The notes below the pieces were generated by a model, which saw only the letters and a list, made by a program, of their open reading frames with translations, had not been told where the DNA came from and searched no databases. From NCBI GenBank assembly GCA_902761355.1, contig CACWJY010000001.1, forward strand, positions 1 to 64,000: a DNA stretch of 64,000 nt, given 5' to 3'. Shown piece by piece: positions 57,245 through 64,000 of this stretch (its first letter is position 1; every line of letters starts with the position of its first letter). The stretch is from Fibrobacter succinogenes (GTDB taxonomy: Bacteria > Fibrobacterota > Fibrobacteria > Fibrobacterales > Fibrobacteraceae). Position numbers and translations under genes: made by a program.

Positions 57245-57679
57245 ATGGCTGTAGACGAAGCTACAAAAAAACAGGATGAACTGGAGCTTTATCAGATTGA
57301 CGATAAGGCCATCATTCCTTTTTTTGAAAGCCATATTGAAGACCTCCGTAAATTCATTCAAGAGCGCAAGTGCCAGAATCTGTCTTTGCTGGAATACTTG
57401 AAGCAGTTTATTCGGACCTATAAGCTCCCTTTCAATATGCAGCGCTACATGTCGGTGCAGACGACCTATATCAAGCAAGTCCTACAGGAACGTATGCAGG
57501 ACCGTCAGGTCGCAGTAAGCCACTGGATTCAGGAACATGCTGGCCGTCATCGCAATCGCATGATTCAGTTGCAGTGTCTCTACCTTGACCGTATCAAGGA
57601 TCGTCTTTTGCCCGAAATTCAGGATTTGCTGGAACGTCGTATTGAAAACTTGCAATCGAAATTGGACGAGAAAAAGTAG
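57245..57679 (+). CDS. Small helical protein of unknown function
   Basis: 144 residues, mostly helical and charged, no signal or membrane segment. Features seen: FFESHIEDLRKFIQERKCQN, a basic middle (HAGRHRNRMIQLQCLYLDRIKD) and a C-terminal coiled-coil-like stretch LLERRIENLQSKLDEKK. I do not recognise a family. It has its own likely leaderless promoter between the U32 gene and the dnaA-family gene, and is followed by a hairpin terminator at 57742. Codon use is like its neighbours, so it is probably a real gene. Confidence 0.7.
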   Translation: MAVDEATKKQDELELYQIDDKAIIPFFESHIEDLRKFIQERKCQNLSLLEYLKQFIRTYKLPFNMQRYMSVQTTYIKQVLQERMQDRQVAVSHWIQEHAGRHRNRMIQLQCLYLDRIKDRLLPEIQDLLERRIENLQSKLDEKK

Positions 57680-57741
57680 TCTCGAAATTCAATTTTGATG
57701 TAGCCTCTAACTTATTGATTGTCAACACATTCTGTGAAAAT

Positions 57742-57779
57742 CTGCCGTTTTTTGACGAAAAAAGGCAGTTATTTTTTTG
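57742..57779 (+). terminator. Terminator after the small helical protein gene
   Basis: CTGCC-G-TTTTTT pairs with AAAAAA-GGCAG across loop GACG with one bulged base, followed by TTATTTTTTTG. Confidence 0.7.
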
Positions 57780-58072
57780 TAATGATATAAAAAGTAGTGC
57801 TCATTTGTTCTTGTTACGACTATTTTTTTTGTCAAGACATAGTTCAAAATTTTTCTGTTGATAAGTTGTGCTGAATATAGGGGGAGCGTCTTGATTGCGG
57901 AGTGATTAAAGGAGTGATTAGTTTGAAAACAGAGGGGGATAATTGTGCAGAAAAATTTTTTTGTCCAAATTAGCTCAAAAAAGGCAATTTTGAAAAAAAA
58001 TAAGGGGGCCTGCATTTATGGCTGTATGCTTTATGTAATTTTGACGAGCTTTTTTAGATCATTTGGTATATC
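57780..58072. other. A/T-rich non-coding region upstream of the dnaA-family gene
   Basis: The gap 57680-58072 (393 bp) holds no gene. After the terminator it contains TGTTGATAA at 57856-57864 (reverse complement TTATCAACA, one base from the DnaA box), a direct repeat of GGAGTGATTA at 57899-57908 and 57911-57920 (12-bp period), long T and A runs, and TAATTTTG at 58036-58043, an exact TAnnTTTG about 30 nt before the GTG start. It could be an autoregulatory region or an origin-like site; evidence is thin. Confidence 0.4.
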
Positions 58073-59548
58073 GTGACAAACACTGTTTCTTTGGTTGAAT
58101 CTGTTACTTCGGTCTGGCAATCGGTGCTGGATCGTGTGCGTCTTGAATGTAACGATTATTTTGGCCTCACCATTTTGGATACGGTGGCCTACGACGGATT
58201 TTTTGATGGTTACGTAAAGCTGTCTGTGCCCGATGAATTGCGTGAAAACTGGGTGAAGGCGCATTACGCGGATATCCTTCGCAAGGCTTTTGCTGGCGTA
58301 TTGGGTTCTGAATTTGTTGATTTTAAGATTACGATTGCGCAATCGGCTCCGAGTGTGCCGCAGATGACGTTGGCTCCTGCTCGCCCCCGTCCTGTGGTGC
58401 GTCCCGCCGTTCCTGCACGTCCTCGCAAGCCTAGAATAAAGCTTTCGCTTTATGTAGATTATACTTTTGAAAATTTTATTGAAGGTGAATGTAACTTTAC
58501 GGCTTGTGAAGCCTGTAAGTCCGTTGCCGAAAAACCCGGTGATCCGGCCCTGAATCCGCTTTTTGTGTATGGAAAGTCGGGCTTGGGCAAGACTCACTTG
58601 TTGCAGTCTATTGCCGCTCGCATGATTAAGACTCAGCCGCATACGCGCGTTGTCTATTGCCATGCTTATGATTTCTTACGTGATGCGACAGCGATGAGCA
58701 AGGCTCTTAAACTCAAGACAGGATGTGTTCGCGAGTTGGCCGTTGCCTTCCAGGAAAAGTACGAAAACTGCGATATCCTGCTATTGGATGATGTGCAGCT
58801 TTTGGAGCATGCACCGGCAACGCAAGAACGCCTTGCTATTTTGATTAAGCATTTGCGTTCGGTGGGTAAGCAGGTAGTGCTTTCTTGTGATCGTCATCCG
58901 TCTAAATTTAATAGGCTTGAACCGGGTGCAAAGCCTGCAGGAAGAATGCTGGGTGGTGATACGATTCCTTGCATTTCTGCGAAGTTGCTGGCTCCGCTTG
59001 AATCCTGTGTGGCCGTGGGCCTTGATGAACCGGATCTTTCGACGCGTATAAAGTTGATTCAAAAGAAGTCCATGAATATTCCTTTTGTGGATAAGGACCG
59101 CGAAGAAATCTGCCGTTTTCTATCGATTCCGCCGCGTGAAAATGTCCGTGTCATTGAGGGCATGTTGAATGGGCTTTCTGCCATGAATCAGTTCTGTCAA
59201 GAGAACCTTGACTTGAATGCGGTAAAGCGCTTGGTTGCTCCTCCGGGAGGGGCGAACAAAGAAGAACTGACTCCCAAGGGAATTGCCGAAATCGTCGCTC
59301 TTGAATTTGGTACAGACTTGATCGCCTTGGCGAGCCGTCGCCAGGATGCGGGAGTAACGCTTCCGCGTAAGGTGGCGATGTACCTTTGCCGTGAACTGAC
59401 TCCCAATTCGTTGGAGACGGTTGGCGAACTCTTTAACCGCGACTATTCTTCTGTAATCGCCGCTGTCCGTTCACTCGTTAAGCAGATGGATAAAGACGAA
59501 AACCTTGCCCGCAAGGTTCAAGATATCCGCTATTTGCTGGAAGCCTAG
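58073..59548 (+). CDS. DnaA-family replication initiator-like protein, divergent
   Basis: 491 residues with all four DnaA domains by layout. Domain I 10-75 (VWQSVLDRVRLECND, WVKAHYADIL), a Pro/Arg-rich linker 95-122, AAA+ 128-345 (YTFENFIEGECNF, Walker A GKSGLGKT 167-174, Walker B LLLDDVQLL 236-244, sensor 1 LSCDRHPSKF, sensor 2 NVRVIEG 357-363) and domain IV 398-490 (LPRKVAMYLCRELTPNSLETVGELF). Two sites differ from ordinary DnaA: the box VII arginine-finger region EDRLRSRF is SAKLLAPL here, with no Arg; and the DNA-reading GGRDHTTV is FNRDYSSV. It could be the sole DnaA of the organism or a paralogue; dnaN and recF are not adjacent. Start GTG 58073, no Shine-Dalgarno sequence. Confidence 0.8.
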   Translation: MTNTVSLVESVTSVWQSVLDRVRLECNDYFGLTILDTVAYDGFFDGYVKLSVPDELRENWVKAHYADILRKAFAGVLGSEFVDFKITIAQSAPSVPQMTLAPARPRPVVRPAVPARPRKPRIKLSLYVDYTFENFIEGECNFTACEACKSVAEKPGDPALNPLFVYGKSGLGKTHLLQSIAARMIKTQPHTRVVYCHAYDFLRDATAMSKALKLKTGCVRELAVAFQEKYENCDILLLDDVQLLEHAPATQERLAILIKHLRSVGKQVVLSCDRHPSKFNRLEPGAKPAGRMLGGDTIPCISAKLLAPLESCVAVGLDEPDLSTRIKLIQKKSMNIPFVDKDREEICRFLSIPPRENVRVIEGMLNGLSAMNQFCQENLDLNAVKRLVAPPGGANKEELTPKGIAEIVALEFGTDLIALASRRQDAGVTLPRKVAMYLCRELTPNSLETVGELFNRDYSSVIAAVRSLVKQMDKDENLARKVQDIRYLLEA

Positions 59549-59550
59549 CG

Positions 59551-60420
59551 ATGATTGCTTTGGTGACGGGAGGCGCAGGCGTCGTAGGGAGGGCGCTCTG
59601 TCGGGAGCTTTTGAAACGCGGGTTGTGTGTGCGCGTTCTGGTGCTTCCGGGCGATGCCCAGGCTGGGGCTTTGCCGCAAGGGGTGGAAGTCTTTTATGGC
59701 GATGTGGCCGATTATGGCTCGATTTGCCCTGCATTTAAGGGTGTTGACGTCGTTTTTCATTTAGCTGCAATTTTACTTTCGACAAAGCCGGGAGCGTTTG
59801 ACCGTATTAATGCCGAGGGAACGCGCCATGTGGCTTGTGCTGCAAAAAAGGCTGGTGTATCTAGGCTGCTTTACGTATCGAGTATTTCGGTAACGTACCC
59901 GGTGCTTACGGAGTATGGCAAAAGTAAGCTGGCGGGTGAGGCCTTTGTAAAACAATCCGGTATCCCATGGACCATCGTTCGTCCGACACTGGTGATAGGA
60001 AATGGTGGCGGCATAGAGTACAATATGTTTGTCGCTTATGTGATGCGATTCCCGGTTTATTTTTTGCCAGGGGGTGGCAAGTGCCTAAAACGTCCTGTCA
60101 AGAGCGAGGATCTGGTCGAAGGAATAGCCTTGGCGGGGCTTTTGGAAAATGCCGTTGGGCAGACATATGCTTTAGCGGGATCCAAGGTGATGACCCTTGC
60201 TCAAATGGCTCAATCCGTGTTGAAAATGCGTGGTGAACGGCATTTGATGCTCCCGATGCCGTGGTGGATTGCTAGGCGCCTTGCTGTCTTGAAAAGTTGG
60301 ATTGGGGGACGTCCGGTGACGGCAGAGCAGGCCTTGGCCGGTTTTTTGTATGATGCTGCTCCTCAAATTGAAAACGCAAGTCGTGATTTAGGGTATAATC
60401 CTGGATGCCCTTTGGAGTAG
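59551..60420 (+). CDS. NAD-dependent epimerase/dehydratase family protein
   Basis: 289 residues of extended short-chain dehydrogenase type. The fold starts IALVTGGAGVVGRAL (GxxGxxG); DVVFHLAAI, LLYVSSISV and EYGKSKLAGE (Tyr-x3-Lys) complete the active site. WTIVRPTLVIGNGGG follows. The C-terminal half (PVYFLPGGGKCLKRPVKSEDLVEGI) resembles atypical SDR proteins such as NDUFA9-like or sugar epimerases; substrate unknown. It starts 2 nt after the dnaA-family stop codon, so they share a transcript. The stop codon lies within a terminator stem. Confidence 0.8.
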   Translation: MIALVTGGAGVVGRALCRELLKRGLCVRVLVLPGDAQAGALPQGVEVFYGDVADYGSICPAFKGVDVVFHLAAILLSTKPGAFDRINAEGTRHVACAAKKAGVSRLLYVSSISVTYPVLTEYGKSKLAGEAFVKQSGIPWTIVRPTLVIGNGGGIEYNMFVAYVMRFPVYFLPGGGKCLKRPVKSEDLVEGIALAGLLENAVGQTYALAGSKVMTLAQMAQSVLKMRGERHLMLPMPWWIARRLAVLKSWIGGRPVTAEQALAGFLYDAAPQIENASRDLGYNPGCPLE

Positions 60421-60429
60421 GGCGTTTTT
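60407..60429 (+). terminator. Terminator overlapping the epimerase stop codon
   Basis: GCCCT, loop TTGGAGT, AGGGC, then GTTTTT. The TAG stop codon (60418-60420) lies at the loop/right-arm junction. Confidence 0.65.
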
Positions 60430-60510
60430 ATGTCGTTTTAGTCACTAAAATTTGAAAATTTGAGCCGCAGGGCTTTTTTTTGTTTATATTCAGGTAAAAA
60501 AGAGGTTAAC

Positions 60511-61713
60511 ATGAAAAAAATTTGGGGCAGCACCCTTTTTACTTCGGCCGTTGCTTTTTCGATGATGCTTTCGGCTTGCGGTAGTGATAGTTCGTCGTCT
60601 TCTTCTAATGTTGAACGTGCTGAGGGTGGAGAAAGTTCTAGCGTTGAAGAATCTATATCCTCGTCTTCTGCCGAGGATGAATCTTCGTCTTCAGAAAAAA
60701 AATCGTCTTCGTCCGAGGAATCTAAAAAAGAAGACCGCGTGGCGACAAGTGAGGATTTACCTAAGAATGTTTCTCTGGGGAAAGTGCTTGGTACCGAAGT
60801 GTTCCTTGCGACCGGAAACATGCAAGGCGTTATCTCGATGTGGGTCCTTAATAAAGACGGAAGTGAAGTTGGGTGGGCGGTTGCTCGCTCTGAATTTAAG
60901 GATGGAACGTTTGAATTTGATCCGCAAAAGGGATCGTTTATCGGAGCTTCGGTGCCTGAGGCTGATTCTTTAAGGGCTTTCTTTAATAAGGGTGGTAAGA
61001 TTCAGTTCAAGGTTAATGCCGAAGACACTTTGCTGGTTTCTGTAAATGGAGGTGAATTCCAGAATGCCGATGTGATTTCGGTTCAATCTCCGAAAACCCG
61101 ACTTTCGAAAGTGGATTCCTTGCAGAGTGCTGATTTCAAATGCGATAATGGCCAACTGTTCAAATTTTATAAGGACCGTTATGTACTTGAAGAAACGGTT
61201 AATGATTCAGTCCATTGGTCTGCTGGATACTATGATATTCAACGTGGGCATTTGCTGATGCTCCCCGTGTTCTTTAACACGCGTTCGATTTCTCCGCTTC
61301 TGTCGGCACAGGTCAATTCCGATTACAGCATTACTATGGATGTGGGTGATAGATCTAAGATCGAATGCGAAAAGACTATGTTCAAGTATTCCGAAATTAA
61401 TCGTGATGAAATGGCTGGTTCGTGGGATGGTTCCGATAGCCTTGAATGGATCTTGAAGCTAGGAAAGGATGGTAGCTATTCGGTTAGCGCCTCTGATGCA
61501 GGAAAGCCTAAAGAATCTAAGTCTGGGATCTGGGACGTTTATGGTGATCAGCTCATGCTTGAAAATACCGGCTGCCTGAAACCTGAAACTTGTACTTCTG
61601 CAGTAAAGGGTAAAGTTGAAGGATTTGACGCCAAGGTCGGCTTCACCTATAACCATAATGATGGTGATTCACCTGCAGTTCCGACGGTCTGGACTCTTCC
61701 GCAGACAGAATAA
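60511..61713 (+). CDS. Lipoprotein with long poly-Ser/Glu tether and lipocalin-like C-terminal domain
   Basis: 400 residues. Lipobox MLSAC at Cys23, then GSDSSSSSS and a 50-residue Ser/Glu/Lys tether with repeated SSSSE blocks. Residues 85-215 form a first beta domain (VISMWVLNKDGSEVGWAV, GTFEFDPQKGSF). Residues 285-400 look like a lipocalin-like/heat-shock HslJ-type barrel (EMAGSWDGSD, ILKLGKDGSYSV, SGIWDVYGDQLML). I do not recognise a specific family. AGAGG precedes ATG 60511, with TATATTCA at 60485-60492 as promoter element. An inverted-repeat terminator follows. Confidence 0.8.
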   Translation: MKKIWGSTLFTSAVAFSMMLSACGSDSSSSSSNVERAEGGESSSVEESISSSSAEDESSSSEKKSSSSEESKKEDRVATSEDLPKNVSLGKVLGTEVFLATGNMQGVISMWVLNKDGSEVGWAVARSEFKDGTFEFDPQKGSFIGASVPEADSLRAFFNKGGKIQFKVNAEDTLLVSVNGGEFQNADVISVQSPKTRLSKVDSLQSADFKCDNGQLFKFYKDRYVLEETVNDSVHWSAGYYDIQRGHLLMLPVFFNTRSISPLLSAQVNSDYSITMDVGDRSKIECEKTMFKYSEINRDEMAGSWDGSDSLEWILKLGKDGSYSVSASDAGKPKESKSGIWDVYGDQLMLENTGCLKPETCTSAVKGKVEGFDAKVGFTYNHNDGDSPAVPTVWTLPQTE

Positions 61714-61728
61714 TTTTTTTTGTCGCAT

Positions 61729-61758
61729 AAAAAAAGCCCCGCCATGGCGGGGTTTTTT
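61729..61758. terminator. Bidirectional terminator between lipoprotein and slyD
   Basis: CCCCGCC-ATGGCGGGG, 8-bp palindromic stem with A-run before and T-run after; serves both convergent genes. Confidence 0.9.
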
Positions 61759-61763
61759 GTGAC

Positions 61764-62369
61764 TTATTTGCCGTGGTGCTTGTCGTGGTTGGGGCAGCCG
61801 CAGCCGCCGTTACCATCGCAGTTTTCCTTGTGGCCTTCGCCGCCACATTCGCATTCGTGGCCTTCTTCGCTGCACTTGCATTCGCCTTCGCCGTTGCCGC
61901 CACAGCAGCAGTGGTGACCTTGAGGGTTTAATTCTTCTTCGGTGGCTTCACGCACAGAAACAACTTCGATAGCGAAGTTTAGGTTCTTGCCGGCGAGCTC
62001 ATGGTTGGCATCGATAACGGCGGTCTTTTCTGAAACGGACTTGACGCGGATGGGCATCGGGCCGGCGGGCGTCTGGGCATAGAACATCATGCCTTCGACC
62101 ACCTTTTCGACTCCCTGGAAAACGTCTAGCGGAACTTCCTGAGTCATTTCTTCGTTGTATTCGCCATAGCCTTCGGACGGAATCACCTTGACGTCAAATT
62201 TGTCGCCGACGTCATGGCCGACCATTGCTTTTTCGAGGCCGACCACAATCATGTGGGCTCCCTGGATGTACTGGAGCGGCTCGCGGCCTTCGGAGGTGTC
62301 GATGACCTTGCCTTCGTCGGAGGTGAGGGTGTAATGCATCTGGACGACGGTTTTGTCGGCTATTTTCAT
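61764..62369 (-). CDS. slyD: SlyD-like FKBP peptidyl-prolyl isomerase with Cys/His metal-binding tail
   Basis: 201 residues. The FKBP core 1-70 and 120-145 (VVQMHYTLTSDEGKVIDTS, PLQYIQGAHMIVVGLEKAMVGHDVGD) is split by the insert-in-flap domain about 70-120, as in SlyD. ANHELAGKNLNFAIEVVSV is the family signature. Residues 150-201 form a tail packed with Cys, His, Gly and Glu (HHCCCGG, CKCSEEGHECECGG, CGCPNHDKHH), fitting nickel or zinc binding as in E. coli SlyD, where it feeds hydrogenase maturation. AAAGGA precedes the ATG; the promoter element TATATTTA is at 62421-62428. Confidence 0.94.
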   Translation of the reverse strand: MKIADKTVVQMHYTLTSDEGKVIDTSEGREPLQYIQGAHMIVVGLEKAMVGHDVGDKFDVKVIPSEGYGEYNEEMTQEVPLDVFQGVEKVVEGMMFYAQTPAGPMPIRVKSVSEKTAVIDANHELAGKNLNFAIEVVSVREATEEELNPQGHHCCCGGNGEGECKCSEEGHECECGGEGHKENCDGNGGCGCPNHDKHHGK

Positions 62370-62420
62370 GGTAAATCCTTTGAGTTAGGCGGTTTTTGTC
62401 CGCAATCATGTGCGGATGGG

Positions 62421-62428
62421 TAAATATA
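62421..62428 (-). promoter_or_regulatory. TATATTTA promoter element for slyD
   Basis: Minus-strand TTTTTTCTATATTTA; the T-run is the tail of the terminator of the upstream gene, the same arrangement as at 777-790. The leader is about 45 nt with AAAGGA. Confidence 0.5.
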
Positions 62429-62451
62429 GAAAAAATGACCTATGGTCATTT
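62428..62451 (-). terminator. Terminator containing the stop codon of the OmpA-like gene
   Basis: On the minus strand AAATGACC, loop ATA, GGTCATTT followed by TTTTC. The TGA stop codon (62446-62448) lies in the first arm. Confidence 0.7.
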
Positions 62452-64000
62452 CTTTGGAGACTCGGGAATTTCTTGAATCGAAGCGGTAAGCCTTATGGTC
62501 TCGGATTCACCGGTCCTTTGAATTTTGATGGCGGGGAGCTTGTTTCCGGTGCCACTGAACTTAAGACGATCCTTGTGAATTCCCTTCATTTCGAGATAAT
62601 TGTAGATGGTTTCGGCACGTGCTGTTGAATGTTGAAGGGCTGTGCCGTGCTCAGAATCGCTTGCACTGCATTCAATTTCTAGCGTCATGGTGGGGTGTTC
62701 GCGCATCATTTGGATGATATCGTTCAGGGCGGTGTAGCTTGAATTGTAGAAGGTTGTGTCGTTCCCTTTAAAACGGATGCGCTGTGAGATGGCGTTCAAG
62801 TTGTGTCGCGGATTGATGGGACAGCCGTCGTTGTTGACGATGGCTCCGGTGAATGTGCCCGGACATTGGTCCTGCCAGTCTGCAATGCCGTCCTTGTCTG
62901 AATCGATGGGGCAGCCCAGAGAATCAATTGGGGCGCCTTGTGGCGTTCCGGGACATTTGTCTTCTTCGTCGAATATTCCGTCTCCGTCTTGGTCCAAACG
63001 GCATCCGTTAATGTTGACGCTTGCTCCATGAGGGGTGTCGGGGCATTGGTCTTTGGTGTCGGGAACTCCGTCCATGTCTGCATCGGCAGGGCACCCGTTT
63101 TTGTTGACGGATTCTCCCAGTTTAGAATTGGGGCAATGATCTATTTCGTCCGGGATTCCATCACCGTCAAAATCGAGCGGGCATCCGTAAAGGTCTATTG
63201 AGAATCCTTTAGGGGTGTTGGGACATTGGTCGATTTCATTGGGAATTCCATCCTGGTCCAAATCAAGCGGGCATCCGTCTTCTCCAACCTTTTCGGTTTG
63301 CGGAGTAGCAGGGCATTGGTCGTGGTTGTTGTCGATACCGTCGCCGTCATCATCTACAATACAGCCTGAATCGTTGACGGCGGCTCCAGCTAGGCTGCCT
63401 GGGCAAATGTCTAGGTAGTTGGGGACGCCGTCGGCATCGTCGTCTAGGGGGCAGCCGCTGTAGTCTACGATAAGTCCTTCGGGGGTTCCGGGGCAAAGGT
63501 CCACAATGTTAAGGACTCCGTCCTGGTCTTCGTCGACAGGGCAGCCACGGGGGTTGACGACCATGTTCCTTGCCGTTCCTGGGCACATGTCCTTGCGGTC
63601 AATGACTCCGTCGCCGTCATGATCGGCCCAGCTAAGGTCAAATCTCTTGCTGATGGTGGCCGCGATGGTAAAATTGGGACTTCCAGAAATATAATAGTGC
63701 AAGTCTTGGTCGCCCGATTTTAAGGTGACTGGAATTCCGTTTTCTAGGTTTTCAGTCTTGAAATAGTTGAATCCGATATCGCCCGAAATGGTGAAATCAG
63801 TTGAGTAAGGAAGGTGTAGTCTTAAGCCTGGGGTTAGGCGGAGAGGACTGCTTGTAATGTTGTGGGGGGCGTTGGTTTTGTGAAGGGGCGTTTCTCCAGA
63901 AATTTCAAAAATGGGGGTAAATAGTTTTTCGGGGAATAAATTGATGCCTGCGCCCCAAAGAAGATAATATGCCTGGGTGCTTAAGTCTCTTAAAAATCCC
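62446..64000 (-). CDS. OmpA-like outer-membrane protein with nine thrombospondin type-3 repeats (5' end outside window)
   Basis: The frame stays open to the window edge, so the start lies beyond 64000; at least 518 residues are visible. The part before 63650 codes alternating strands (INLFPEKLFTPIFEISG, PGLRLHLPYSTDFTISG) of an N-terminal beta-barrel. Nine calcium-binding TSP type-3 repeats follow, each with a DxDxDG loop and a CP pair (such as DEDQDGVLNIVDLCPGTPEG). The last 110 residues are an OmpA C-terminal domain (MMREHPTMTLEIECSASDSE, STARAETIYNYLEMKGI); Asp and Arg at the peptidoglycan-binding positions appear kept though GHTD is changed. It tethers outer membrane to cell wall through a rigid repeat arm. 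A start at 63702 would drop the barrel and is rejected. Confidence 0.88.
   Translation of the reverse strand, partial: GFLRDLSTQAYYLLWGAGINLFPEKLFTPIFEISGETPLHKTNAPHNITSSPLRLTPGLRLHLPYSTDFTISGDIGFNYFKTENLENGIPVTLKSGDQDLHYYISGSPNFTIAATISKRFDLSWADHDGDGVIDRKDMCPGTARNMVVNPRGCPVDEDQDGVLNIVDLCPGTPEGLIVDYSGCPLDDDADGVPNYLDICPGSLAGAAVNDSGCIVDDDGDGIDNNHDQCPATPQTEKVGEDGCPLDLDQDGIPNEIDQCPNTPKGFSIDLYGCPLDFDGDGIPDEIDHCPNSKLGESVNKNGCPADADMDGVPDTKDQCPDTPHGASVNINGCRLDQDGDGIFDEEDKCPGTPQGAPIDSLGCPIDSDKDGIADWQDQCPGTFTGAIVNNDGCPINPRHNLNAISQRIRFKGNDTTFYNSSYTALNDIIQMMREHPTMTLEIECSASDSEHGTALQHSTARAETIYNYLEMKGIHKDRLKFSGTGNKLPAIKIQRTGESETIRLTASIQEIPESPKK

Noticed and set aside
57680-58072. Chromosome origin
   Set aside because: Only one near-match DnaA box and no dnaN, recF or gyrB nearby. 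Kept only as a low-weight finding.
62446-63702. OmpA-like gene starting at 63702
   Set aside because: The frame continues open to the window edge and codes beta-barrel strands, so the true start is outside the window.
1-64000. tRNA, rRNA, insertion sequence or prophage
   Set aside because: No cloverleaf-like sequence, transposase, integrase or structural phage gene was recognised in any gap or frame.

Overview
The window looks like chromosomal DNA of a Gram-negative, plant-fibre-degrading bacterium of the genus Fibrobacter (Fibrobacterota) or a close relative. This is recognition from protein features; no database search was run. The signs are: an acetylxylan-esterase-like CE6 protein with a CBM6 module and a basic C-terminal module; a CE1-type secreted esterase; five lipoproteins, several with poly-serine tethers just after the lipobox cysteine; outer-membrane biogenesis genes (TamA/TamB, kdsB, a Wzi-like barrel, an OmpA-like protein with thrombospondin type-3 repeats); and dispersed type IV pilus genes. 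No phage, insertion sequence, CRISPR array, tRNA or rRNA was seen. Base composition looks even along the window.

Layout. 0-9 kb: the end of glyA, a lone ABC ATPase, a tamA-tamB operon on the minus strand and a CE1-like esterase. 9.3-13.3 kb: a lipoprotein, an ArnA-like sugar nucleotide enzyme with a glycosyltransferase, then epmB and efp facing away from each other across one palindromic promoter element. 13.3-17.7 kb: a structured intergenic region, the CE6/CBM6 esterase, a radical SAM protein, a TIM-barrel protein and a degenerate receiver-like protein. 18-29.9 kb: thiL-pilB, a lipoprotein pair including a clostripain-like C11 peptidase, pcrA, gatC, kdsB, a comEA-like gene, pilM-pilN and rsmD. 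30-38 kb: a metX-metW fusion, yicC, then sufC-sufD and an aminotransferase-dnaG pair on the minus strand, and rpsT. 38.4-47.6 kb: one long unidirectional run, ribE-ribBA-ribH-nusB, followed by a DUF2723 (protein O-mannosyltransferase-like) protein and three glycosyltransferases. 47.7-51.8 kb: a Trm112-like gene, a FimV-like acidic TPR protein and pilT. 51.9-64 kb: a beta-helix carbohydrate-binding lipoprotein, a Wzi-like barrel, a U32 (TrhP-like) protein, a small unknown, a divergent DnaA-family protein, a sugar epimerase-like protein, a lipoprotein, SlyD and a partial OmpA-like protein.

Two themes run across regions. First, many genes are preceded by an element of the form TAnnTTTG/A/T, like the Bacteroidota housekeeping -7 element. 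In about ten genes it lies only 4-8 nt before the start codon, leaving no room for a Shine-Dalgarno sequence, so these mRNAs are probably leaderless or nearly so. Genes with the element further upstream mostly have a clear Shine-Dalgarno sequence. Second, envelope and surface biology dominates: pilus motors and scaffold, surface lipoproteins and a candidate protein O-glycosylation set fit a cell that attaches to plant fibre.
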